From Trema orientale (Eukaryota > Streptophyta > Magnoliopsida > Rosales > Cannabaceae), in the NCBI GenBank assembly GCA_002914845.1, contig JXTC01000068.1, positions 274,298-338,297 on the forward strand: a stretch of 64,000 nt of DNA, read 5' to 3'. Shown in pieces: positions 49,504 to 62,100 of the stretch. The position numbers and the translations under genes are program-made. Every line of letters begins with the position of its first letter. Positions within the stretch are counted from its first letter, which is position 1. The notes under the pieces were generated by a model, which searched no databases, was not told where the DNA came from, and saw nothing but the letters and a program-made list of their open reading frames with translations.

Positions 49504-51116
49504 TTTTTTTTCTCATTATTACTATGTTTTGTCGTTATTATATGTTTTTTTGGGTGGCAGTACTTATTCTCTCTACAATTCTCCTCTTAAGACCCCCTCC
49601 CCTCTCCTTTTTTTTTTTTTTTTTTTGAGGGATCTTCTTACACCCTTTTTAAAACTTAAAAACTTAAGCATTTTCTTAACAGCTGGATCTATTGTCACAT
49701 CTCCATCTACTTTTCACACATCTAGATTTTGTTAATTTTTTTGTTACCAAAAGATTCCTTAATGAAATTACTTCTGAGTACATACATTTTTTAGGAAAAA
49801 AGTTTCACACGCCCTTTAAAAAAAAAAAAATTGTTCCTCAATTAAAAAAAATTAAGATCATGGGAAAACATTTAATTAAAACAAAAAATGGAAACAAACA
49901 AAATTTTAAACAAAAAATTCAACAAATAAAAAACTAATATATGTGTCTCTTTTTTTTCGAATTAAATATTCCATAGTTCATCTCGTAGAGGTTTTATTCA
50001 ATAATGTTATTCTCCTTTGCTTTTTCACTTCTTTTCTAGAAATAATCATGTTCGTTTCGAATTATAGTTATTTTCTTCTTAATTTATAAGTTTGGACTTT
50101 TTATTCAATTGATAAGTTTTAGCTGCTCTCTAATTTTAAATTTTTTTTTTAAATCTTAAGTATTAGTTTAAGGAAACTCTTGTGCACTGAAAAAAAAAAA
50201 AAAAGATAGAACATAAGCTTTGCATTCCATAAGATACAACTTCATCGAACTAGAAAATAAAAAAATATATATATATATATGGAGGATCCGAAAGATGCAC
50301 ATGGAAAATATATTTTTGGATAGGAAAATCAAAGGAATAAAAAGAATTCTTAGGTCAATGTTTCTTAGACTGAAAAAAATGACAAGCATGAAAGAAGAAA
50401 AAGAAAAAGAGAACGCATATAGCTAGAAGATGAAGATGAGAGAGGGGTGGAAATAATGGGAGAGTGGATGAGAAAAAAAAAATAAAGGAAAAAAATTAAA
50501 TTGAGGAGTGATTTAGGAATAATTAGAGGTATTATTAGCAATAATTAAATTTTAAATTTGGATGAGGGGTAGTTTTAGAAAGAATGTAGATTGCCACCCT
50601 TTCTTAACTTAATACACATCTTTTTAATTTTTCTTATTCCAAAATTGGACATTAATATAAAAAGAACAAGGGAAATTTCTTTTGTCACTCCTTAGTTTTA
50701 AAAATTTCTCAATCCTTTGTTTTGATCTTCTTCAATTTTTTTTCCTTTCTTAACAAAAGCTCACCTTCTAAATCAAGATAGAAAGACCAAACTTTTGAGA
50801 TTTGAAATAGTAATCATTTTATACTTCTCTTAGAAAGATAGAGTTTTTGAATTAATATTTTAGGATTTTTAAGAACTAGAGAAAGTTTTTAAATTATTTT
50901 TTAGGACTCTCGAGAGTATTTTTTATGGTCTTTAAGAACTAGAGAAGAAAATTAGAGTTTAAAAAAAAAAAAAAAGAGTAAAAAGTTCTTGGATACTTTT
51001 TAGGGTTTTTGAAAACTAAAATGAGAATTAGATTTATTGGATTATTATTTAAAGTTCTTGAGAGAAATAGTTAGAATTGAGAATTCACAATATCTTTTGT
51101 ACAATTATAAAAACTT
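49504..51116. other. Intergenic, no gene seen
   Basis: AT-rich DNA with poly-T and poly-A runs. No gene or element end was recognised. Confidence 0.5.
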
Positions 51117-51296
51117 CTAGTAATGCTAGAAACATACATAATATATATACAATAATGTGGCATGTGTTTTGAGTTACTCAAATATATAGTGGCACCCTAT
51201 TTCAAAAATATGAGTGATTAAAAATAATGATACATTATTAAATGTATATCTTTATGTGTATATTTTGTGTGTCTCTAGTATTACTCAAAAAGTTTA
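51117..51296. mobile_element. Short MITE related to the one at 41127
   Basis: The left end CTAGTAATGCTAGAAACATA and the reverse complement of the right end (GAGTAATACTAGAGACACAC) are inverted repeats. The interior includes ACAATAATGTGGCA and its inverted counterpart. It separates two copies of a flanking sequence (about 51067-51116 and 51309-51360), suggesting insertion into or next to a local duplication. Confidence 0.6.
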
Positions 51297-51346
51297 CTTA
51301 TCTAAAAATAGTTGGAATTGGAAATTCACAATACTTTTTTTGTAAA

Positions 51347-51498
51347 ACCATAAAACTTTACTTACCTAAAAATGTATAGACTGCTTAATGATTTGCTATT
51401 TAAAGAGGTATGAGGAGGAAAAAACCATAAAAACTTTACTTACCTAAAAGTGTATAGACTGCTTAATGATTTGCTATTTAAAGAGGTGTGAGGAGGAA
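51347..51498. repeat. Tandem duplication, ~75 bp x 2
   Basis: Two near-identical head-to-tail copies, each with ACTTTACTTACCTAAAA, GTATAGACTGCTTAATGATT, TGCTATTTAAAGAGGT and a GTGAGGAGGAAAA-like end. Only a few bases differ. Confidence 0.85.
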
Positions 51499-51499
51499 A

Positions 51500-52760
51500 A
51501 AAAAATAGTTAAGAAAGAAGATTCAAGATCTTTAATATTATTTATGTCCAATGATATAATTTCATTTAAGGTTTTTTTGTTATTTAATAATTAGTAAATG
51601 AGAAGTGGAAAGAGAAAAAAAAAGTTGCTCTATTTTAAAAAACATGTGTTTATGATTTTTTTTTTGGGGGGAATTGAATTATGAATTATTTTATACAATA
51701 AACAAAATGAGTTATTTTGTATTGCGTTAAAATTAAAATAAAATAAAATAAAACTCTTAAATATGCATTTTTTGCAAATTTAATTATGTATCTGGGTTCT
51801 ACAAAATTTTAGAAAATCAAACATTTGTATCCTTTGTGCATGGAATTATGAATTTTCTCCTCGTTTAGTACCAAAACTAAATTGAGATTTTCTTATTCTT
51901 ATTTCCTAACACATGAATTGTATAAAAAATTTGCTAAAACAATTAGAACCTTGAAATAAAAACAATTAAAACATTTAATTCAATTTCATTTTAATTTTCT
52001 TTCAAATTTTTTTGGCTTGATTAATTTTTTATTTATTTTGTTGTTTGGTAACAAGGAGACGAGCGTAATTTTGACTTTCTATACCATAAATTACTTAAAT
52101 ATGCAAATGGTTTAAATTTGGGCTACATAGGTATATGAAGAATATCAAAGTTTAAAGTAGCGTAATATGTAATTCGAAAATTCGGTGCCCATTGCCAAAA
52201 GAGAATCGGTGGTGAATTGATCCTCTCAATAATTAAGATGAAATTCAATATTCACCTAAAAAAGCCTTCAACTAGTAAGAATGTTTAGAAATACTTATTG
52301 CTTTTGTGATCTATTTACTATAAAAAAATTTACAAATATACCTCGTGAATTTTGGTGAGTATAGGTGAAATACTCAACTTGTTCTTAATTTCTCTAAATA
52401 ACAAAACATCTCATTGAATTGAGAAATAATTACAATTCTACCTTACTAATAGTTACTATATAAATTGGTTAAAAATAGTATAATTTTTTTTAAGTGACCA
52501 AAATATCTTATCCTAACACCATTATTTAACTTAAAAAGCAAAATAAAAATAAAATAAAATAAAAAATAAATTTTCGTAAGACTTTTGTACTTTAGATCTT
52601 CTTATTCTTATTCTTAATCTTTTCTCTCTCTCTTATCTACAATCGATTTTTTTTTCCCCCAGTTATATCTAAATTTCTTTATATATATTTTGTTATGGGT
52701 TTAGAGTAACGGTAATTTGTATTTTTGCATATCAATTTTGACCTAATTAGATAAAGTCGT
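51500..52760. other. Intergenic, nothing recognised
   Basis: AT-rich DNA with no gene, RNA or element ends seen. Confidence 0.5.
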
Positions 52761-53077
52761 AAAATTGATATTGATTTGCTTATCAAAAAGAATATTTTCG
52801 GTTTTTTTTTTTTTTTTTTGAAAACGTATTGGATAAATTGAGCATTTCAAAATAGGTGATGGAAAGTGGGGCAAAATTGATATTGGTTGGCTTATCAAAA
52901 AGAATATTTTCGATTTTCTTTTTTTTTTTTTGAAAACATATTGGATAAATTGAGCATTTCAAAATAGGCGATGGAAAGTGGGGTAAAATTGATATTGATT
53001 TGCTTATCAAAGAGAATATTTTCCATATTTTGACCTGGATGCTAATTAGCATCCAAAATAGGTGATGGAAAGTGGAA
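52761..53077. repeat. Tandem repeat, ~112 bp, about 2.5 copies
   Basis: Copies begin with AAAATTGATATTG at 52761, about 52873 and about 52985. Each has TTGCTTATCAAAAAGAATAT, TTTCG and a poly-T run, then TGGATAAATTGAGCATTTCA and AAATAGGTGATGGAAAGTGG. The third copy is incomplete. The poly-T runs vary in length between copies. Confidence 0.85.
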
Positions 53078-53364
53078 GTCAACCGTATTATGCTTAATGA
53101 GTTAATGTTTTAATATATTATGCTTAATGAATTAATGCTTTAGTAAATTTTGATTTTTTTTTTCAAAAAGAAACAAAAAGGGTTATTATCGAAATTTTTT
53201 TTTGAGTTTTTTAATTTTAGCAAAAAAAAAATCATAGTTTTTTGATTATATCAAAAAAAAAAATCGGTCTTTTTTTAATTTTAACCCAAAAAAATAATCT
53301 TGAGTTTTTAGCTATATCAAATAAAATCTTTGAATTATAAAATCGAATCAAATTAGTTTGAGAA

Positions 53365-53546
53365 TTTTTTTTTGGTTAGAAAAAGAGTGGATGAGATCCT
53401 AGTGGCGGGTCATTTCCTAGAGCCACCCCTATTCGGTTGGGCTCCCAAGGGCGACGTGGGAGCTCGTATCCTTGACCTCACCCTCCTTAAGTGAGAGAAA
53501 GTCTTAAGGTAGAGTGCCTTGCAACTTCGATCACCCCCTTTGGAGT
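53365..53546 (-). mobile_element. SINE with perfect 15-bp target duplication
   Basis: On the minus strand the body includes TTGCAAGGCACTCTACCTTA and GGTCAAGGATACGAGCTCCC (B-box-like) and ends in an A-rich tail, seen as poly-T at 53365-53373. AAATTAGTTTGAGAA flanks it on both sides (53350-53364 and 53547-53561) with no mismatch, the mark of target-primed reverse transcription. It is GC-rich against its surroundings and probably a fairly recent insertion. Confidence 0.88.
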
Positions 53547-53561
53547 AAATTAGTTTGAGAA

Positions 53562-55585
53562 ATAAGTCAAATGACCCATTTTTCTATGATATACACTGTC
53601 ATGTGTGACTATACTAGGCTATTTACATTGATAAATACTCTAATTGGGCGAAAACTGACATTCTATATTGAAAATATGGACTTTTTTAGTTAAAATAAAT
53701 TTAAAAAATTAGTTCATGAGTATAGAATGCTTAAAAAATAAAATCGTTTCTTAATCATATTATATACTCGTTGATTAAATATCTATTTTGGGTTTAATTT
53801 GATTGAATTTCTAAATCTCAATATTTTATTTGATATAATCAGAAACTTAAAGTTTTTATTGCTAGAATTAAATAAATTTAATATTTTATTTGATATAACG
53901 AAAATTTTAAAGCTTTTTTTTTTGCTAAAATAAAAAAAATCCAGGTTTTTTTTTTTTTTTACAATAACTCAAAAAAAAAATAATATGCTATTAAAAAAGT
54001 AGAAATTTTTCCTATATCGTATTCTAATTTCGTAAACAAATCTAGTTAAATTATGTGCAAATTCATGTGGCACAAATTTTTATGTAAAAAATAGGCTAAC
54101 ACAGTTAACAACAATTGACCAAACAATAAATGATAAACTAAGCCGTTAAAGAGAGCTTGAATTACTCTCCGTATAATATATATTTGATTCCATTAACCGC
54201 AAAGATTCCGAGTAAAACTTTCGAGTTTTGGCCAGTGATTCTATAAAAGTTGTCCATGCATATACCTAATTTCTGACATTTCATTTTCACAACCATACCC
54301 ATGTCATCATTGAACATGGAGATTGGTCCCAAATCTTTTAGGAAAGGGAAGACGTTTTTTTTTTTTTTTTTTTTAATTAATAAAAAAGGGAAAAATATCA
54401 ACTTATATAACAGAAACTATGTTTACGGTGATCATATTACCATTAATCATATTGATATGGTCAAGGGCTCATGGCTTTTTATATTTTCTTTATTTATATA
54501 TAAAAAGCTTCAATTAAGTTAAAGAAAAAAGGCAAGAACAAACGTTGGATCTTTTATAACTTAAAACTCAAAATGAAATAGTCTTTTATTCTTTTTTTAG
54601 TGTGTCCTTGGAAATTAGGTGGAGCTCGAAATTAAGGTCCCAGTCAATTATTATGACACTTATTTGTTTAGTTTTGGCACAAAGAAAAGAAAAAGTTGAA
54701 TTGTTGGGCGGCTGGCAGTTCGAAAATTAAAGAGAGAAATTTTGATTTGATGACTATCGACAATTAGGGCTATTAGTTTGGTAGTTGAGGAACTTTGTCA
54801 TCTTGATCAATTTGCAGATTTTCTAATGTACCTCCCTCGCTGCCCTGGGAATCCAAATCTCTTGTCCAATTTCGGTATTTCAACTCATACCGTACTATGC
54901 TATATTGACATTTAAATGAAAATGATAAATTTTAAAAATTGATTTGATAGTTTAAGATTTTTTTTTTTTTCCAAGGTAGTTTAACCTTTTAGATGATGTG
55001 ACATTTATTTATTTATTGATTGGACATGAATTAAGACATCAAAATTAGAGTGAATATTTAGGGCGCGTTTGGTATAGGATTCGAATCCTATACCAAACGG
55101 ACCCTTAATTTTTTTAGTCGTCCACTTATCTTTTCATTCTTTTTTTTTTCGGCTAGAAAACACTTATCTTTTTTTTTTCATTCATTCATTGTTGTCATTT
55201 TTTGTGGTCATTTGTGTTCTCTAAAAGAAAGAAATATCATATCCAGGATCTAAAAGAAATCTTTATCTTGCTCATATATTGCCAGTAATATTATTTTCCT
55301 CTTTCCTTGTTTCTTCTATTTCTGGAAGTCATTTATGTTCTTTTGGAAAAAAGAAAAAGAAAAGAAAAGAAAAAGATCAATCACACCCATGATTTAAAAT
55401 ATTTACCTTTGTTCATAGACTGAAATTTTCTTGTCACCCTTTTCCTTTAGGCTTAATTTTCTTGTACATAGTAATATTAGTTTCACGCTAGACGTTTTTG
55501 TCCTCAAATAATTTTTCTCCCTATGAAATATCGAGGTTAAATTTTTGGGTCGGTTCAAAAACCCTATCATAATAATAATAACAAT
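53562..55585. other. Intergenic, with a perfect 32-base palindrome at 55067
   Basis: AT-rich DNA without genes. The only clear structure is the palindrome at 55067-55098, listed separately. Confidence 0.5.
55067..55098. repeat. Perfect 32-base palindrome
   Basis: The sixteen bases GTTTGGTATAGGATTC are followed at once by their exact reverse complement. The sequence just outside (GGGCGC before, GGACCC after) is also roughly inverted. GCGTTTGGTAT is typical of plant transposon ends, so this may be a miniature element with almost no interior, or two fused ends. Confidence 0.8.
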
Positions 55586-55600
55586 AATAATAGGGAGTAG

Positions 55601-55719
55601 GGTTTATTTATTTATTTTTTTTTGAGTATGAATTTGAACTCGGAACCTGAAAAAGTGGGGTTACTACTAGAGAGAAAGTGTGGTTAACTTTTACCATTAG
55701 ACTAAACATGCGATCACAG
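55601..55719 (-). mobile_element. Short SINE with 15-bp target duplication
   Basis: On the minus strand TTTAGTCTAATGGTAAAAG (A-box-like) is followed about 65 bases later by GAGTTCAAATTC (B-box-like). The body ends in A-rich sequence, the T-rich stretch at 55603-55622. AATAATAGGGAGTAG at 55586-55600 and AATAATAGGAAGTAG at 55720-55734 form a target duplication with one mismatch. Confidence 0.75.
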
Positions 55720-55734
55720 AATAATAGGAAGTAG

Positions 55735-56842
55735 TTAACTTATTGGTTCGTAACAAAATTTATTCAAATAAGATACAAGTGTTCTAGGATTAACACATGA
55801 TAATTTAAAATTTAAAAAGCAAAACAAAATAAGACTATAATTTCGAATCTAAATTGAGACTTTCTCAATAATTTAGAGATTAATAAATAACTAATCCATA
55901 AGAGAATATAAATCCTTAAAATGCGTGAAGAGTCAACAAACCATTTAAGCTAATTCAAGGTAAGAAACACAATGAATTAGTACAAATTGATATTCCATTT
56001 GGAAGGGAATAGCAACTTAATATCAGATACGGTATCTTCAAAATCTTATGGGTGAGGTACTAGAGTGACACGTTTCCCAACAAAACAGAAAAACCAAGGA
56101 AAAGACCAAGATGATGTATCATTTTCATTTTGGTCCATTCAACCCAAAGAGGCAAAGACAATATTATCTACATGAATACGTAATTCTCATTCATCGTATG
56201 TATGTGTAATCTTTGATTATGACACAAACTTTTAAAAGAAAGATTAACTAGCCGCTCTCTCTCTCTCTTTTTATTTTTCTTTCTTGGAAGCTTTCTTCTT
56301 CTGACCTTTGTAGATACTACTCTGTTTGAAAGATCCTAACGATCTCTTTCTACTAGGATTTTGTTTTTATTTTCGTTTGATAATTACTTCTCTTGTGTAA
56401 AGGTAGCTATCATAGGTTTGATTTCTATGATTATTTGTCTCACTTTCTATCTAGATTTAATTCTGAATTTGAGATAATCAATATCGATGAATATCAATTT
56501 TTAGGAAAAACCTACACCACGTTTCAAAATTACTTGGTTTAAAATCTTTCATTTATAGAGTTGGATGTATTGAAGTTGTTTAATATGTCATTGATAGCGG
56601 CATATTAATAATATATTATGTTGTTGAACGTATTTAGCTTATTTTCCCTTCTATATATTTGTAATGAAATTTCTTACGAGTCACTTAAATTTGTTTTAGA
56701 AGCAAAGTGTAAGCTTATTAATTTGATAGGAGAAATCACCAATTGAGCTAATTATATTTTATTTTTATTTTTTTGAGAGAATTATATTTTATTTATTTGA
56801 TTGTTGTAAATTCTAATATTTAATAATAGGTTAGTTTATATA
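55735..56842. other. Intergenic, no gene seen
   Basis: About 56330-56600 resembles 540-900, possibly a dispersed repeat. The rest is unremarkable AT-rich DNA. Confidence 0.4.
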
Positions 56843-57097
56843 TATATATAGGCCATAATTCAGTAGGTATTTTTTTTATCTGTCTATAAGTATTTTTTTT
56901 AATCATTAGATCATTATCCAACGGTTATCATGATTTGAGCCGTTAGAAAAAAAAAATAACAATAAATATATATTATTTAATATTTTTCTCTATTTATCTT
57001 TTACCATAAAAAGACATGCGTAAAAAATTTTAATTGGGCAAAATAATACCTATAGATAGGTAAAAAAGAAATATCTACTGGATTGGTGCCCTATATT
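56843..57097. mobile_element. MITE, family A copy 2
   Basis: The inverted ends are TATATATAGGCCATAATTCA on the left and, reverse-complemented, TATAGGGCACCAATCCAGTA on the right. Each is followed by GGTATTTTTTTT-like sequence. The interior matches the element at 2058-2300 in opposite orientation. It directly abuts the next element. Confidence 0.65.
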
Positions 57098-57916
57098 GTA
57101 AAACCTCAATAAATGAATGTTCCATATATTAATAACCTCAGTTAAATAATAAAATCTTTCGGTCCCAATTCGGGCCAATGTACTAAATTAATATTCTCGC
57201 TAAATGCATAAGATAATATTTTTTGTAGTTCCTTTAAGATCCATTGAATATATAAATTAATAATTGGTTAAATAACACATAAAGATTCATAATATTAATA
57301 AAATTTTTTTAGATAACTTCTATTTTCTTAATGCAGTTCTTTTTCAAAATGCATCTAAAGTTGTTTGCTTATTATTTGTACTTAAATTTAATTCAGTGTC
57401 ATTTCTAATTTTTACAATGCATACAATACATCCAATATATGATTTGGAATCTATATATAATGATTTGAATTCTAGAAGTAAAATTGATAACTATTTGTAA
57501 AGGTTATATTCAAGATACATGAAACATCTTGAAATACTATATTTTATAAAGTATTAAATTTTAAAGCTACATTTATATTATGCATATTTACTAAACTTTT
57601 TGATTTACACAGAAAATTAACTTTTAGAATTTTATTTATGTACAAATAATATATATTAACTCTCATGCATATACATATTAAATTTTATGTTTCTTTGCAT
57701 GCACACATAAACTTTGAATGTATCTAATTTTTATTATTATAAATTTAACATACATTTTAAGAAAAGAATACAGGTATTAAACTTTACTACTCTTTTAAAT
57801 TAATAAATATTTATTTATCGATAAATTAATAAATTATTAATTTATCGATAAATAAATAATCTCTCTAAAATAATAATTTTTTCTAATCCCAACAATATTA
57901 ATTATAGAGGTTTTAC
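57098..57916. mobile_element. pogo/Emigrant-like non-autonomous element
   Basis: The left end, TTGTAAAACCTCAATAAAT, matches the reverse complement of the right end (ATAGTAAAACCTCTATAATT). The GTAAAACCTCTATAA core is, as I recall, that of the Arabidopsis Emigrant MITE and the Medicago Lemi1 family, which insert at TA. A palindrome with two TTTATCGATAAAT cores lies near the right end at about 57812-57855. No transposase reading frame was found. Confidence 0.7.
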
Positions 57917-58020
57917 TATGTATATGTGTGACACCACCATATGCGTAAAATATAATATTCTTAAAAAAGAAAAAAAGGGATAGAAACCTTCATATCCTAG
58001 AATTTGATAATCATTTTAGA

Positions 58021-58392
58021 GTTAATTGCAAAAAAAAAAAAGAAAAAAAAAACCCTAAAATATAGTCTTTCAGTTTTAGCTCTATTAGACAGCTTGTGCA
58101 AAATTAAAGGTCCACATTTAAAATCTTTGCAAACGTCTACTTTCTGTCTAAAAATTAACCAAGAAACTCCTTACTAAACACGGAATCCGTATTAGGGATT
58201 TGTCATTTCTGCATACAAGCACTTAAAATCTATTGAACATAACCTAAAACATTTAACACTAATAATCCAATTTGCACACAAAAGATAGACATTTACAGAA
58301 ATTTTAAAGTGGAGATATAATTTTATACAAACCAAAAATTAGATTAAAATTGGAGAAAGACCCCTACTTCATAGTACTTTTTTGCAATTAAC
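58021..58392. mobile_element. Foldback element, ~370 bp
   Basis: The ends are GTTAATTGCAAAAAA on both arms (right arm read on the minus strand). Inner blocks pair as well: CCACATTTAAAATCTTTGCA against CTCCACTTTAAAATTTCTGT, and GTCTACTTTCTGTC against GTCTATCTTTTGTG. Similarity between the arms is lower than in the other foldbacks, so it is probably older. Confidence 0.65.
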
Positions 58393-58584
58393 CCATCATT
58401 TTAAATGTACCTCTTTAGTCGCTTTTATTTTTTTATTTTTTATTTTTCCCTAGAGCGCTCCGCTTACTCGTTTTTTTTTGTAGAAATTATGATATTACCA
58501 ACTGTGCTAAAGAGTTGTAACTCGCAATCACCAGGTCAAACGGTAACAGCATTCTTACGTATATAGGGCCATATATACATACAT

Positions 58585-58784
58585 GAAAGAAAATAATTCA
58601 TGTCCAGAGTAGTTTCCTCCATAATGTGGCCACCATTTAAATCATATATTACGTAAAAGAAAATAATTTCACGTCCAAATTGGTTTCCTCCACAATTTAG
58701 CCCCATATACGTATATATAGGCCAACTATTCAAATATATATATATATATAGTCCAAATTAGTTTCCTCCATAATGTGGCCACCA
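58585..58784. repeat. Irregular direct repeats, three copies
   Basis: GAAAATAATTCATGTCC, then AGTTTCCTCCATAATGTGGC and CACC occurs at 58585-58635, again in altered form at 58654-58702, and partly at 58749-58784. The copies are separated by TATATA-rich spacers. Confidence 0.75.
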
Positions 58785-59128
58785 TTGGAGAGACCCTCTC
58801 CACCTTGTGGTCCTAAGACGCTTCTGTCGCGTGGTCGAAAACCAACAATTTGTGTTCAGAGCCAGAGATAGCTGTAAACGTGAACCCCATGCAGATTAGG
58901 GGGAAGAGAGAAAAAAGACACCAAGTAAATTCCAAGTGACTGATGTAAACCACACATCATAAACTGATAACTATAATAACTGATGCCTATTTGTCAAAAT
59001 TTTACCTTTCCATAGGTTCGTTTTATGCTTCTGTGATGCTCTTTATGAACATTGTTTACGATTTGGTACAAAAATATAGGGAACCATGGTGAACCCAAGT
59101 TAGATCATAATGGAGCTAAATAAACAAA

Positions 59129-62100
59129 TCAAATGGATCTCTTCTTTTTGTCTTTGTTGTTATCATTGCCATTGCTTCCTCTCTTCATCCCACCTTTCCG
59201 AGCTTTCTTGGGTCCCTGGCATCAAATCAATGCAAGTCCTTAAGCAACAAATTCCATGGTACTTTTATGTCAGTGAGGAAAGAAAATTCCAGAGCGGGAA
59301 AAGTAAATATAAGGCAAATAGATAAGTCCGGATATACCTCAGCAGAGAAAGTCTTGAGAGGATCTTTATTTCTTCTGAATTTTTTCTTGGATCCATGGTG
59401 GCGAGGAGCATTGGTATTTCCCATTGCAGCTCGAGCAAGCTTGACAGCCTTACTTGCTTCTCGAGTTGCTGCATCCACCAAGTATTCAGGAACATCACGC
59501 AGGTGAGGAGCAGCGGGCTTCTTGCTCAAGACCTTATCGTGCTTTAGCAAATCTGTTCAAGAAAAAGAAGCTCATTTCTTGCAACTTTAGATTACGGTAA
59601 AACTAAAATATGGTGAACTTCTTTGACAAATCCTTTGTCCAACTTTGATGTCTCCTTTTCTGTCCCTTCAATATAAAATCTCAAGCCACCAGCTTTTCTA
59701 TTACATCTTTTTTGTATATATATAGTTAACATAAAAAATCAGCTGATGACTTGCCACATTGAGGGGACAGAGGAGACACCAAAATGGCCTGCATCCCAGC
59801 TTTGACATGCCCAAGTAAAAATTTTCATTTACCTAAATCCCCTGGATTAGCTTCAAAATGAGCCTTCAACCTAAACATACAGAAAACATATCATCAGGAA
59901 ATCACAGATCTCAAGATGTAGTTGAAGAGGTTGGTTGGGTGAGGTTAGAAGAAATGGCATCCAATTATGAAATGATAGAGAAACATAACCCCTAAATTTG
60001 TAATTCTACAAGTGAAAGCGTGTTCTTGAGGAAAAGATATCAGAGGCAAAACAAAATAGTTGGTAAATACTCACTTTTCAGAGTTGAGAATTTCATTCCG
60101 TAAATCCTGAGCTCGTGATTCTCGGACAGCAATTTTTGTTACACTCTTTGCAACATCCTGTAAAAAGTCACTTCTTTGCATCAATGATATTCTTTGGGAG
60201 ATATTTCACCATAAGCTATTAAACAAGGCGGATTCCAAGAAATTTAACAACTAAATAATAAAAGAGAAAATATAAATTCATCACTAAGCTCTTAATGTCC
60301 AACGTCCATGTACACAGCAAAGAACAAAAAAAAAATCCAAGTAACTATTTGACTAGAAAATCAAGAAGGAAGCGGTATTTCTTATATTATGCATGTAACT
60401 GCATGATTTATATAGGAAAGTAAACTGTTAACAGCAGGCCAATGATTTAACAGTTTAAAAAGTATTTCTTGTTCCATGCAAGTAGATACATGCTTTATAC
60501 ACAAAAGTTAACCGTTAAAAGTGAGGCCAGGATTACAAGTAATTACTTAGATTTGCATAGTATGCATCGCAACTATTCAAACAAACAAAAACCCATTTTC
60601 TTTTCATTAAATCAATTTTCATACCGAAATATTGGAATATTCAGAGAAAAATAAAATTGGTGCATTTTCATTCAATTAATATAAGAGAAACAGAGAAAAC
60701 TCTCACAATAAACACACAAAATAAATAAATAAATAAATATCTATCCCTGCATAAGGTTTCTCTGTTAACACTCACCTCAGCTCTATACCGTAAAGACTCC
60801 ACCGCATTGTTCGTCAGTGAAAGAAACGGAGAAATTAAGTTTTCGTCCTTGTTTCCATCCTCACCTAACAAGGACTTTATTTCCTCAAATACTTCCATCT
60901 CTTCCGGAGAAACCTGTAAGGAAAAAAAAAATTATCTATGCCCAAAAATTGGGAAACTGCTCACACACAGTGCCATATCATTAAAATCAGTCATATTTTA
61001 TGACATCAGAACAAACATGACACATTCAAAAGCAATAAATAAATAAGTTAAAAAGAAAAATTGCACACCCACAAAAAAAAAAAAAAAAGTATTGAGGCTT
61101 AGCATCTTCACCTTTAAAACCTAACACTGAAAGTTTGAAAATACCCATCTTTTAATGCAGCGTGATATGTGTCCACACGCACATGGACAAGCACTAAATA
61201 ACCAAATTATTCCTTTAGGTTCATTTCAGAAGCCTGGAAGTAGATCTAACCTAGGTGCGTTTAAGAGTCCCAATGAGCTTCAGTATTATTGGAATTAGAC
61301 GAGGGGTAAATGTGAATGTGAAGTTCAACCAGAAGTCTTTCAATCGACATATACATCGAGGGAGGGGCATTTAAAACAAGGTAAAGCATGAAATAATCAC
61401 TAAATGTAACATTAATGCCCATTCTACTAATACATGTTGTGTCTGACTCATACACAATATTAAACTTAGTTCTGTCCAAGAAAACTCACAAGTGATAAAG
61501 AAGCACCAGTATTGTATGCCCTTCCAGTACGTCCAATACGATGGATATATCCTGCAGAGCTTTGAGGCATTTCAAAATTAATAACCTACAAAAGAGGCAA
61601 ACTGGCTGTTAAAGGGCATACGAGTCCATCCTAAGGATATAAAACAAATAAAAAGGCATGCATGAAGTACGTAGGAAATTGGTACTTGATTCCAAGAGAC
61701 CAAAATTTTGCATCGCATTGACATACCGTATATACATTTTTGAAGTCAATTCCCCGCACTACTCCAAATTCAGAGTCTAATTTTTGCTTGGCATGCTTTC
61801 TAGGCCTTTTTTGTTTATTGTTACTCTCACCATTGGCTTCTTCCTTCTCTTTTGCTTCACTATCATCAGTTGCAATTAAGTAATCAAAAAGTCCAGCATT
61901 AAATTCCTGTTGACAACACAGTATCACAAGTTCTTTTTCAGTACATATAATGCTGGGAAAAAAATGTAAAAATACATTCTTTAGATAGTAGACTAGCTGC
62001 TAACTAAAAGCAATGTCATTATTCAAATCATGACAAAATAGTAAAATTAGTTAATTGGAATGTGGAGCAAACCTCAAGAATATGAAGACGAGAATTTTGT

